A stretch of 64,000 bases of DNA from Novipirellula artificiosorum (lineage in GTDB: Bacteria; Planctomycetota; Planctomycetia; Pirellulales; Pirellulaceae). Position numbers and translations under genes: made by a program. Position 1 is the stretch's first letter; every line of letters starts with the position of its first letter. This document shows, in pieces, positions 8,256-16,751 of this stretch. Below the pieces are notes generated by a model. The model was not told the DNA's origin, made no database searches, and worked only from the letters and a program-made list of their open reading frames with translations. The stretch spans positions 171,885-235,884 of the forward strand of contig NZ_SJPV01000005.1 in NCBI RefSeq assembly GCF_007860135.1. Direction: 5' to 3'.

Positions 8256-9518
8256 ATGTTGTCCTACATTTCAAATAGATTTGGATCGGTTCCCCAACGC
8301 CGCCAGCCTGGTGCGCCGCTCCGCTGCTTGTTCGTGATTACAAGCATGCCCGTTGGTGGTGCGGAGACGTTGCTGGTCAACTTGATGCGGCGGATGGACC
8401 GTGATGTGATGGTCCCTGAGGTTGCATGCTTGAAGGAGGCCGGACCGCTCGGGGAAGCAATCGGAGCGGAGTTTGCTGTCCATACCGATTTGTTGTCGGG
8501 GAAGTATGACCTGCGAGTTTTACCCCGCTTGGTGAGATTAATGCGGCAGCGGCGAATCGATGTCGTCGTGACCGTGGGCGCGGGTGACAAAATGTTTTGG
8601 GGGCGGATTGCCGCTAAGGTCGCTGGCGTTCCCGTGATTGTTTCGGCACTACACAGCACCGGTTGGCCTGACGGCGTTGGACGGCTGAATCGGATGCTGA
8701 CGCCGCTCACCGACGCTTTCATTGCTGTTGCGGATTCTCATGGTGACTTTTTGAGAGACTTTGAAGGGTTTCCAGGCGAAAAGGTTCGTGTGATCCGAAA
8801 CGGAATCGACTGCAATCGGTTTTCTCCGTCTGCGGGAAGCCGCCGTGAACTACGAGATGAACTCGGGCTTGCTGAGGAAACACCGATCGTTGGGATCGTT
8901 GCCGCCCTGCGCAGCGAGAAGAACCATGCGATGTTTGTTCGGGCTGCTGCCAAAGCCTCGGAGCGTTTTTCGAATGCCCATTGGGTGATCATTGGTGACG
9001 GTCCGCAACGACCGGCGATCGAAGATCTTTGCGATCGCTATGGAATCTCGGACCACGTCCACCTGCTTGGGACGCGGCATGACACACCGAAACTCGTTGC
9101 CGGATTTGACGTCTTTGCGTTGTCGTCGCTCAACGAGGCTTCGCCGGTATCGATTCTGGAAGCAATGGCCTGTGGCGTACCGGTGGTTGCGACGGATGTG
9201 GGATCGGTTTGCGAGTCGGTGATCGAGGGAGTGAGCGGTCATTTGGTTGCGTCCGAGGATGCCACCGGACTGGCCCAGGCGATAGGTCGACTGCTCGAGG
9301 ATCCGCAAAAACGCCGCACGATGGGGGAAAGTGGACGTCGACAAGTCATCGCGACGGGGTCGCTTGAGGCGATGGTCGAGGGTTATCAGGCCCTCGCGAC
9401 GCAGATTTACGATGCGAAAGCAGAAAAAGCGAAAACCGCTCGCCCTGAACGTGCACGCGATTTTCCGGCCGAACGGATTGCCGGCTTGCCGCTTCGCAAA
9501 GGATCGCTCAGCAAGTAG
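8256..9518 (+). CDS. Glycosyltransferase family 4
   Basis: GT-B fold retaining glycosyltransferase, 420 residues from ATG 8256. The N-terminal half starts with CLFVITSMPVGGAETLLVNL, the usual acceptor-domain glycine-rich loop. The C-terminal half has VVGIVAALRSEKNH, GDGPQRPAIEDL and the nucleotide-sugar E-x7-E motif in NEASPVSILEAMACGVPVVAT. Cytosolic or peripheral at the membrane. It lies between a deacetylase and a PlsC-type acyltransferase with short gaps, so probably one transcription unit. The sugar donor cannot be told. Confidence 0.88.
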   Translation: MLSYISNRFGSVPQRRQPGAPLRCLFVITSMPVGGAETLLVNLMRRMDRDVMVPEVACLKEAGPLGEAIGAEFAVHTDLLSGKYDLRVLPRLVRLMRQRRIDVVVTVGAGDKMFWGRIAAKVAGVPVIVSALHSTGWPDGVGRLNRMLTPLTDAFIAVADSHGDFLRDFEGFPGEKVRVIRNGIDCNRFSPSAGSRRELRDELGLAEETPIVGIVAALRSEKNHAMFVRAAAKASERFSNAHWVIIGDGPQRPAIEDLCDRYGISDHVHLLGTRHDTPKLVAGFDVFALSSLNEASPVSILEAMACGVPVVATDVGSVCESVIEGVSGHLVASEDATGLAQAIGRLLEDPQKRRTMGESGRRQVIATGSLEAMVEGYQALATQIYDAKAEKAKTARPERARDFPAERIAGLPLRKGSLSK

Positions 9519-9528
9519 ACTGCTCGAC

Positions 9529-10137
9529 ATGACCATCACCAGTCATGTTATCGTCCTGTTGGCTAAGATGTTCAGCGGGTTCACGGTTCGATGGGTTGAC
9601 TGCCAACCGGACACGTGTCAACGCATCTATTTTGCCAATCACACCAGCCACCTCGACGCGGTCGTGTTGTGGTCGGCTTTGCCGCGCGATGTGCGAGCGG
9701 TCACGCGACCGGTTGCGGCCAAAGACTATTGGACATCGGGATGGGTGAAACCGCATATGGCACGCAGCTTCAACGCACTGCTAATTGACCGAAAAGAAAT
9801 CAAGGTACACCGCAGCCCGATCGATTCGATGCTTGAGCAAATGGGGGACGTCTATTCCTTGATCGTCTTTCCCGAGGGAGGCCGATCATCGAGCGATAAC
9901 GAAATGGGTGATTTTAAGAGTGGCCTCTACTACATGGGCAAGAAACGGCCCGACCTTGAACTGGTTCCGGTCTATATCGACAATGTGAATCGGATCTTGC
10001 CGCGTGGCGAATTCTTACCCGTGCCGCTGCTGAGTTGCATCACGATCGGGCCTCCGATCTTTCTTGAAGCGGGCGAACCAAAGGTGGAATTCCTGAAGCG
10101 TGCCCGCGAATCGGTTCGAAGGTTAAAGGAGCGATAG
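9529..10137 (+). CDS. 1-acylglycerol-3-phosphate acyltransferase (PlsC family)
   Basis: Acyl transfer to a lysophospholipid or related glycolipid at the membrane. The block I motif NHTSHLDA (His-x4-Asp) and block III motif FPEGGRSSSD are present, with VPVYIDNVNRILPRGE near the C-terminus. Length from ATG 9529 is 202 residues, the short PlsC class. The start follows the glycosyltransferase stop by 10 bp; the open frame from 9331 overlaps that gene and has no family match. The reaction could be phosphatidic acid synthesis or acylation of the product of its two upstream neighbours. Confidence 0.85.
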   Translation: MTITSHVIVLLAKMFSGFTVRWVDCQPDTCQRIYFANHTSHLDAVVLWSALPRDVRAVTRPVAAKDYWTSGWVKPHMARSFNALLIDRKEIKVHRSPIDSMLEQMGDVYSLIVFPEGGRSSSDNEMGDFKSGLYYMGKKRPDLELVPVYIDNVNRILPRGEFLPVPLLSCITIGPPIFLEAGEPKVEFLKRARESVRRLKER

Positions 10138-10413
10138 GGCTTCGCCCACTTCCTGCAAACGCTGGACAACGTTTTCGTCGATCAAGCCATCGCGGTTGGG
10201 GGCAACATCCAGCTTCGAGGGGTTGAAACTGAGTGGATCTTGACCCGGCTCAACCCATTCTTTTTCGTGAAACGTTCCCATGTTGAAATAGATGAACATC
10301 CCGAATTTCAATTCGAGAAACTCTTTGCGGAGCACTTCGAGATCTTGCGCCGTGGTCGAAAAAGGAAATTGCATGCTCAAGATGAAAAGTAAAAAACAGG
10401 AAATCGTTTTCAT
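10123..10413 (-). pseudogene. Alpha-L-fucosidase (GH29) relic with internal deletion
   Basis: A 96-codon frame with an intact Sec leader (MKTISCFLLFILSMQF...TTAQ). It continues with a GH29-like N-terminus: LKFGMFIYFNMGTFHEKEWV and DPLSFNPSKLD. It then jumps directly to VAPNRDGLIDENVVQRLQEV, which resembles the segment near the end of the GH29 catalytic domain (typically NVAP/GP-x-DGLIP). The several hundred residues normally between, with the catalytic nucleophile, are absent. The frame survives across the junction after KLD, so a short secreted peptide could still be made, but not an active enzyme. It overlaps the plsC 3' end by 15 bp and faces away from tsaE. The family assignment is from memory. 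Confidence 0.7.
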
Positions 10414-10446
10414 CGTTCTTTTCGGTGGGAAGAAGGGGTGGGACTC

Positions 10447-10947
10447 ATGACGGACCTGATTGTACACCAAGTTGACATTCCACGATTGTTGTCGCTGGCA
10501 CGGTTGTTCTGCGCGCACTTCCCTGGAGGAACCACGTTTGGTCTTGTGGGGACGCTCGGGGCTGGGAAAACTCGCTGGGTCCAAGCGATTGCCGATGCCA
10601 GTGGGATCGATGTGGCGGAAGTGACCAGCCCCACCTTTACCTTGTTGCAAAGTCATGCTGGTAACGACCGCGTGTTGCATCATCTCGATGCCTATCGGGT
10701 CGCGGATGAAGACGAGTTTCTCGAGCTTGGGGTCGACGAACTTTTCGACGACGAGCGAGCATGGACGCTCGTCGAATGGGCAAACCTGGTCCGTGATGTG
10801 ATGCCCAAACAAACGGTCTGGATTTATTTCGATCTGGAGGCGGACGAGGAGTGTCGGACGATCCGGGTGGCCACTCGTGATCCTGCGAACCAAGCGAGGA
10901 TCGACCAGCTCCGTCAGTCATGCCGTAGCCAGGGGGGGGCCGTTTGA
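10447..10947 (+). CDS. tsaE: tRNA threonylcarbamoyladenosine biosynthesis ATPase TsaE
   Basis: ATPase partner of TsaB/TsaD in forming the universal t6A37 tRNA modification. The Walker A motif GTLGAGKTRW lies near residue 36, followed by SPTFTLLQ and HHLDAYRV, the family hallmarks. 166 residues, usual size. An in-frame GTG at 10438 could serve as start; ATG 10447 (MTDLIVHQ) is preferred. The stop overlaps the TTG start of the next gene by 4 bp (TTGA), indicating translational coupling. It diverges from the fucosidase relic. Confidence 0.9.
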   Translation: MTDLIVHQVDIPRLLSLARLFCAHFPGGTTFGLVGTLGAGKTRWVQAIADASGIDVAEVTSPTFTLLQSHAGNDRVLHHLDAYRVADEDEFLELGVDELFDDERAWTLVEWANLVRDVMPKQTVWIYFDLEADEECRTIRVATRDPANQARIDQLRQSCRSQGGAV

Positions 10948-12017
10948 CATTTTCAGCGTCGGTCCAGTATGCCAACGAAGTGCTTCAACATGGGTTCGGC
11001 GACGGCGCGGGATCCGTTGCCTCGGTCCAGCCTGTTTCGCCAGGGATGAGTGGAGCGCAGGTGTATCGAGTTACCACCCGATCGGGCGAAGCCTTTGCGC
11101 TGAAGTGCTACCCCGCGATGGCGACGCTCGATCGCGTTCAGGAGATTCATCGTGTGATGCAAGCCGCTCGCAGCGCCGGTTGTGAACTGGTGCCACGGCT
11201 GATTTCCGCGCAGGGTTCGCGAGTGCCAGCGACAGCGATCCGCTATCGAACGGAATGCTGGGAATTGGTGACTTGGATGCCAGGCAACGCGTTGGATCGA
11301 TCGGTCGATTCAGGGCCCTTGCTCGCTGCTGTCTCGCAGGGTGCTGCGGCGATCGCCCGTTTTCATCAGGCCGCACGTTCGCTGGGTACCCAAGTTCAAG
11401 TTCCACTCTGCATCCGATCTCGGCAATCGAGGATCGCCGAGGTCTCCCCTTTGTTGCGATCGCTTCTCACTCGCGATCTCGATTGCGTTGCGAATCCCTT
11501 GCTGCGGCAAACGGTCGCTTTGGCGGTCGATCGACTTCGTGACCGCTGGCACGCGGTATCGCGAAATGCGATGACTTCACTCGAGGCGCTCTCGCGAACC
11601 AAGGTCCCCTGTTCCTACGTGCTGCGCGACTGCCATCGCGAACACGTTTTCTTTACCGAGTTTCAGAACCATGGGTCCACGACGCGATCCGTGAGCGGAA
11701 TCATCGACATGGACGCTGTTCGCATGGACGCCGCCGCGGCCGACCTCGCCCGCTGGACCGGTAGTTTTGTGAAAAACGGCATTTCTGTACACCAGTTATG
11801 GGATGCTGCTGTGGCGGGTTATCGGTTAGAATCGTCATTGAAGGTGCAGCAGGAAGCGTTAGCTCGTGAACTCGCGCCCATTTCCGCATGGATCAGTTTG
11901 GCAAACTGGGCGATTTGGCTGTTGCTTGAGCAGCGACGTTTTCCGGTCGCGGATGAGGCGATTCTCCGCAGGATCGAGCACTTGATCGAGGTGGTTGATC
12001 GATTCGAAACGGAATGA
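10944..12017 (+). CDS. APH-like phosphotransferase, kinase-fold
   Basis: Aminoglycoside phosphotransferase/choline kinase-like fold, 357 residues. Visible elements are FALKCYP (ATP-binding lysine), LRDCHREHVFF as the catalytic loop (a variant of the usual HGDxHxxN) and IIDMDAVRMD as the metal-binding loop. It starts at TTG 10944, overlapping tsaE by 4 bp, and lies 25 bp before dsbD. Substrate unknown; antibiotic resistance should not be assumed. Homologous Brenner-type kinases phosphorylate sugars, amino sugars or choline. The altered catalytic loop (His in place of the usual Asn) is the main oddity. Confidence 0.72.
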   Translation: MTFSASVQYANEVLQHGFGDGAGSVASVQPVSPGMSGAQVYRVTTRSGEAFALKCYPAMATLDRVQEIHRVMQAARSAGCELVPRLISAQGSRVPATAIRYRTECWELVTWMPGNALDRSVDSGPLLAAVSQGAAAIARFHQAARSLGTQVQVPLCIRSRQSRIAEVSPLLRSLLTRDLDCVANPLLRQTVALAVDRLRDRWHAVSRNAMTSLEALSRTKVPCSYVLRDCHREHVFFTEFQNHGSTTRSVSGIIDMDAVRMDAAAADLARWTGSFVKNGISVHQLWDAAVAGYRLESSLKVQQEALARELAPISAWISLANWAIWLLLEQRRFPVADEAILRRIEHLIEVVDRFETE

Positions 12018-12042
12018 GAATTTATAGAGGCAGTTTTTAGAG

Positions 12043-14598
12043 ATGATCAAAACGATATTCAGTTTCCTTGCACCCTTCGCGTTGCTCGCTGCTCTTGTCT
12101 CACCACCGCTGGTGGCTCAAGATGGGTTTGATGACAACGCCGGATTGTTCTCGGATTTTTCCCTCGGCGGTTTCGGTCAACCTGCGGACGAGTCAACGGT
12201 ATGGACGGCGAAGTATTTTGCGACCCAAGACGGTGTCCGCGGGCGGCTTGATGTCGAAGTCAAAATCTCTCGCGGCTGGCACGTCTACTCGGTCACGCAG
12301 CCGCCGGGTGGACCGCTGCAAACCAAGCTGACCATCAAGGGCCCCGACGCTGTGAAGTTGGCGGGCGAATTTACCCCTTCGGAACCACCACTCAAGAGCG
12401 TTTCGACGATCTTCAAAGGTGTGACGATCGAAGAACATGACGGTTTGATCGTGTGGTCGGTACCGATCTTGATCCCGGATGGATTCCGCGATGCGATCAC
12501 CGTGGGAGTCGATGCACAGGCATGCAAGACGGACGGGGCGTGTGTCCCGATTGAAGAATCGCTGGTCGCGTTGTTCGCAGGAACCATTGACCAAGTTGCG
12601 TCCCATTCTGAGAACAACACGGTGGCTCAAGGCGATGGACCGACGCTGGATGGCAAGATGGCCACCGCCGCTCCGCAGCAAACCTTTCGAGACGAGGATT
12701 ACCAAGTCGCTTGGACAGCTGGGTTGGTTCCTTCGACGGTCGCGCCGGGGGGACGAGCACTTTTGACGTTCACGGCCAAGCCCGATTCGGGCTTCCACGT
12801 GTATCGTGCGGCAGTCGATGATGCCGATAGTTCGACGAACTTTGTGATGACCGAGAAAGCCGGTCTGCGAGTGGGGGCCCCTGCAGCGAGTAGCGAACCC
12901 CATGAGAGCAATTTGCTGAAGGGAATCTTCTACCACGATGGCAACGTCAGTTGGACCATGCCCGTCGAGGTTCCGGAAGATGCCAAGCCGGGTGAACACA
13001 AAATAAAAGGTGCCATTGGTTACCAGGCCTGTACCGATAGTAGTTGTCAGCAGCCCGTCGCACTCCAATTTTCCACGAACCTTACGGTGGGCCAACCCGA
13101 TTCGACATCGCCTCGCCTCGCCTCCGTCGTGATGACATCGGCCAAGCGAGCCGACGTGCTTGATGCGGCAGCGATGACGCAGTGGGTCGACAAAGACGTC
13201 AAGGCCGATGGCACAAAGCCACAAAGCAATCTTTTGAGTGATGACAGCGACGGTACGGTCCAGCCCATTGTGATTGACGGTGGAGGAGATCGGCCATTTG
13301 CGCTGCTAATGATGTTCGCGTTTCTTGGCGGGCTGATTTTGAACGTGATGCCCTGTGTCTTGCCGGTCGTCGGAATCAAGGTCATGGGCTTCATTCAGCA
13401 AGCTGGTGCGGACCGAAAACGGGTCTTTTGGCTCAATGCGGTATATGCCGCAGGCATCTTGGTCGTTTTCGCGCTGCTGACAGTGCTGGCCGTCGTGTTT
13501 GGTATGGCTTGGGGCGAGCATTTTCAACGGTTCGAATTTCGATTGGGGATGACGGTCTTGGTGTTCGCGCTGGCGCTGAGCTATTTCGGATTCTGGGAAA
13601 TACCGGTTCCCGGCATGGCGAGCGGGAAGCTTTCACAAGACTTGCAAAAACGCGAAGGGTACCCCGGCGCCTTCTTTAAGGGCGCCTTCGCAACGGTCTT
13701 GTCGACCCCCTGCAGCGGACCGGCGCTGGGAGTCGTGTTCCCCGCCGTTGCCTCGCTACCACCCCTTCAAGCGACGGCGCTAATGATGATGGTCGGCGTC
13801 GGGATGGCCTTTCCCTATATCTTGATCGGTATTTGGCCATCATTGGTGGCGTGGTTGCCGAAACCAGGCACGTGGATGGAAACCTTTAAGGAATTGATGG
13901 CGTTCCTGCTTCTCGGCACGGTCGCCTTTTTCTTCTTCATGTTCAGCGACGAGGTGCGATTGCCCGTCTTTGTGACGCTGATCGGTGTTTGGTTCGGGTG
14001 CTGGATCATTGGTAAAGTTCCAAACTGGGCTGATTTGCGAAGCCGAATGATCGCATGGGCCGGTGGCATCGTGTCTGCGACGGTGATCGGTATGATGGCG
14101 TTTCACTATTTGGAATCAGAGCCAGCTACCGCCTCCGTCGCGACAGCGAACATGCGGAGTCGTGCGAGTGGAGAGCTCGATTGGGAACCCTACAATGAGG
14201 CGAGATTGCAAGAACTGCAACAGCAAGGCCGTACGGTCATGGTGGATTTCACCGCACGTTGGTGTCCCAACTGTATTTTTAATTCCAAAGTTGCGTTGAA
14301 TACCGAACCCACTCGAAAAATGGTTGAAGAGCTCAATGCAGTTCCGATGCTTGCCGATTGGACGAATCGGAATCTCGAAATCAAATCGAAGCTCGAAGAA
14401 TTGCAAAGCCGCTCGATTCCGGTGCTGGCAATCTATCCTGGGTCACGCCCCAACCAGCCGATCGTGTTGCGAGATCTTGTCTCTCAATCCGCAGTGCTGA
14501 AAGCCCTCGAGCAGGCGGGGCCGAGCGTGCCGGGGTCATCGTCTTCGATCGCAACTCAGTTGAACGTGCCTCAGGTGGTGTCCACCACCGTGCACTAG
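12043..14598 (+). CDS. dsbD: Thiol:disulfide interchange protein DsbD, enlarged
   Basis: Inner-membrane electron conduit from cytoplasmic thioredoxin to periplasmic disulfide partners. 851 residues, against 565 in E. coli. A signal peptide is followed by two DsbD-alpha-like domains (about residues 50-180 and 230-350), each with a cysteine pair (ACKTDGAC and ACTDSSC). Then comes the eight-helix CcdA-like core with cysteines in NVMPCVLPVVG and STPCSGPALG, and a C-terminal thioredoxin domain with WCPNC. The tandem N-terminal domain is the difference from the E. coli enzyme. It lies 25 bp after the kinase-like gene, so probably the same operon. Confidence 0.92.
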   Translation: MIKTIFSFLAPFALLAALVSPPLVAQDGFDDNAGLFSDFSLGGFGQPADESTVWTAKYFATQDGVRGRLDVEVKISRGWHVYSVTQPPGGPLQTKLTIKGPDAVKLAGEFTPSEPPLKSVSTIFKGVTIEEHDGLIVWSVPILIPDGFRDAITVGVDAQACKTDGACVPIEESLVALFAGTIDQVASHSENNTVAQGDGPTLDGKMATAAPQQTFRDEDYQVAWTAGLVPSTVAPGGRALLTFTAKPDSGFHVYRAAVDDADSSTNFVMTEKAGLRVGAPAASSEPHESNLLKGIFYHDGNVSWTMPVEVPEDAKPGEHKIKGAIGYQACTDSSCQQPVALQFSTNLTVGQPDSTSPRLASVVMTSAKRADVLDAAAMTQWVDKDVKADGTKPQSNLLSDDSDGTVQPIVIDGGGDRPFALLMMFAFLGGLILNVMPCVLPVVGIKVMGFIQQAGADRKRVFWLNAVYAAGILVVFALLTVLAVVFGMAWGEHFQRFEFRLGMTVLVFALALSYFGFWEIPVPGMASGKLSQDLQKREGYPGAFFKGAFATVLSTPCSGPALGVVFPAVASLPPLQATALMMMVGVGMAFPYILIGIWPSLVAWLPKPGTWMETFKELMAFLLLGTVAFFFFMFSDEVRLPVFVTLIGVWFGCWIIGKVPNWADLRSRMIAWAGGIVSATVIGMMAFHYLESEPATASVATANMRSRASGELDWEPYNEARLQELQQQGRTVMVDFTARWCPNCIFNSKVALNTEPTRKMVEELNAVPMLADWTNRNLEIKSKLEELQSRSIPVLAIYPGSRPNQPIVLRDLVSQSAVLKALEQAGPSVPGSSSSIATQLNVPQVVSTTVH

Positions 14599-14906
14599 CC
14601 CGGATGATTCGTAACCCAATGCATAAGCTTGTAAGCTAGACACAGGTGGTTCTCTATCCCGGAAGGGATTGCAAGCCATCAGAGCATTTCAAAAATTGAC
14701 ATGGGATGTAGGTCCGGTTCCTACCGGCCGAATCGAGGTAGTCCGGTGGGAACCGGACCTACGTGTTTTATGGAAATGCTCTAGCCGTAGGTCGCGATAG
14801 CGCACCTACGGTCAGCTAACAGCAAGAGAACTTTTCGACCCCGCAGGGTGTCGCAGCCCGCCTGGACTGATCTGCGGCCCTCGGCGTCGTTTGACCTGGG
14901 TTTCAC
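14599..14906. other. Intergenic region with hairpin repeats
   Basis: About 308 bp between convergent dsbD and the VWA lipoprotein gene. It holds the large hairpin listed separately and a smaller dyad CCGTAGGT...ACCTACGG at 14785-14811. It also has a 13-nt motif CTAGACACAGGTG at 14636-14648 that recurs at 26876-26888. No gene is seen. Confidence 0.6.
14708..14762. terminator. Long hairpin between convergent genes, possible bidirectional terminator
   Basis: Arms 14708-14727 and 14743-14762 are complementary over 20 bp with one mismatch (GTAGGTCCGGTTCCYACCGG) around a 15-nt loop, followed by GTTTTATG. Position between converging transcription units fits a terminator, but it could equally be a dispersed palindromic repeat. 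Confidence 0.5.
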
Positions 14907-16538
14907 TCACAGAGCGAGGGCGAGGCGTCGTGCCGTTTCCACGAGTTCTACCAGTTCTCGGCGAAGTCCATCTTCATCGCTGCCGATGGCCGTTTGCGCA
15001 ATTTGTGCGACATGGTCGTAGGTCCAACTGCCACGAAACTCGCTATCACGGAGCAGCATCCCAAACGCGGCAACCGCGGCTGCAAATTTGAATTCGCGAT
15101 CCGCCGAGGCAAACGTGCCCCCGTCATCGATAAACACATTGTTCATCAAACGGCTCTCCGTCTCTTCGGGCAACTTGTAACGTACCTTCAAGGTCAGCAT
15201 TTCACCGCTATCGGCTGCGTGGGACGTATCACGCGGCTGCTGATACTTCAGCGGATCGATCGCAGGAACACCTGGCGATGATGGCAAACCTTCGGGAATG
15301 ACTTCGTAGATCGCGGTTACCGAGTGCCCGGCGCCAATTTCGCCCGCGTCTTTCTTGTCATCATTAAAGTCTTGGGCCTCGAGCATTCGGTTTTCATAGC
15401 CGATCAATCGATAGGCTGAGACTACGTTTGGGTTAAACTCGACCTGGATTTTGACGTCCTTGGCAATCGTCACCAAGGTACCAGCGACCTGATCAACCAA
15501 GACCTTTTTCGCCTCGTTATCTGAATCGATAAAGGCATAGTTTCCGTTGCCGTGCCCGCTCACCTGTTCCAGCATCGCATCGTTGAAATTTCCCATCCCG
15601 AACCCGAGGACCGTCAAATCAATCCCACCGCGTGAGGCGTCCTTGATCATGCGTACCAACTCGTCGGTGCCGCTTGCACCGACATTAAAATCACCATCGG
15701 TACACAACATAACGCGGTTTGTGCCGCCGGCAACAAAATGGTCACGCGCGACCTGATAAGCCAGTTGCAATCCCTGCCCGCCGTTGGTGCTGCCGCCACT
15801 TTGTAGCCGGTCGAGTGCCGACATCAATGTGGCCGTTTGATTCGCTGGAGTGCTGTCGAGGACCAATCCTGCCGATCCAGCGTAGGCAACGATTGCGATT
15901 CGGTCCTTGCCGCTGAGTTGGGGCACGAGCAGTTGCAGTCCGCGTTTGAGCAGCGGTAACTTGTTCGCGGCCTTCATCGATCCCGACGTGTCGACGAGCA
16001 ACACCAAATTGCACGCTGGGCGTTCTTGTTGGGGAACTTCCCGTCCTTTCATCGCAACGCGAAGCAGTCGATGTTGGTCGTTCCAAGGACAGTCGGTCGC
16101 GGCAAGATGGACCGCAAACGGATCGGATTGATCGTCCGTAGGGGGGGCATAGTCGTAAGGGAAATAGTTCACCAACTCTTCGATGCGAACGGCGTCGGGG
16201 CGAGGTAGTTGGTGATATTGAGTCAGAAATTGCCTCACTTTGCTGTAAGAAGCCGTGTCGACGTCGATCGAAAACGTGCTGAGGGGGTGCTCGGTGGCAA
16301 CCAAGAAAGGATTTTCGACGATCAAATCGTATCGGTCACCGCGAGGATCGCTTTCAATGTCCGGGGGAAGGTCCATCACCTCTTGATCGAGCACTGCGCC
16401 GACGGATTCAAGAGGCCGGCCAGCATCCATCGCTAAGGACCTTGCCGACTCGACACTTGTTCGTGCCGCTTCTTGCCCGCAGCCAATAAGCATCAGCATG
16501 GCCAGGCTAAAACCGAGTTGCCTGTGTCGTGATTCCAT
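14907..16538 (-). CDS. VWA-domain lipoprotein (YfbK-like)
   Basis: 543-residue lipoprotein. The lipobox LIGC places the lipidated cysteine at residue 20. An N-terminal region with ENPFLVATEHPLSTFSIDVD is typical of the YfbK-type family. A VWA domain begins at about residue 178 with a complete MIDAS (DTSGSM at 183-188, later TDGDFNVG), and a C-terminal domain of DUF3520 type follows. The start is ATG 16538, preceded by a GAGGATG ribosome-binding site; the upstream frame has no leader. It is convergent with dsbD. Function unknown: metal-dependent adhesion or complex assembly at the cell envelope is the family-level inference. Confidence 0.85.
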   Translation of the reverse strand: MESRHRQLGFSLAMLMLIGCGQEAARTSVESARSLAMDAGRPLESVGAVLDQEVMDLPPDIESDPRGDRYDLIVENPFLVATEHPLSTFSIDVDTASYSKVRQFLTQYHQLPRPDAVRIEELVNYFPYDYAPPTDDQSDPFAVHLAATDCPWNDQHRLLRVAMKGREVPQQERPACNLVLLVDTSGSMKAANKLPLLKRGLQLLVPQLSGKDRIAIVAYAGSAGLVLDSTPANQTATLMSALDRLQSGGSTNGGQGLQLAYQVARDHFVAGGTNRVMLCTDGDFNVGASGTDELVRMIKDASRGGIDLTVLGFGMGNFNDAMLEQVSGHGNGNYAFIDSDNEAKKVLVDQVAGTLVTIAKDVKIQVEFNPNVVSAYRLIGYENRMLEAQDFNDDKKDAGEIGAGHSVTAIYEVIPEGLPSSPGVPAIDPLKYQQPRDTSHAADSGEMLTLKVRYKLPEETESRLMNNVFIDDGGTFASADREFKFAAAVAAFGMLLRDSEFRGSWTYDHVAQIAQTAIGSDEDGLRRELVELVETARRLALAL

Positions 16539-16751
16539 CGCATCATCCTCTGTTTCGTTGAGTGCTATTTTGAACCGATCCGAAAAGGGGGCTGACACTC
16601 ACTTGGTCTGAGCGTATCGGTCGCGATTCCATTGGAAAACAACGAGTTTTTGAGCAATCGAAACGTCGGTCGACAAAGGGCAGACCCTTTTCGGATAGGT
16701 TCTTTACCGCCAGCTATAAGGAAGACGATCGAAACAGGATAATGGATTTAG

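Noticed and set aside
12193..13224. 343-residue minus-strand frame inside dsbD
   Set aside because: It lies wholly within the well-supported dsbD gene and is Arg/His-rich, as shadow frames are here.
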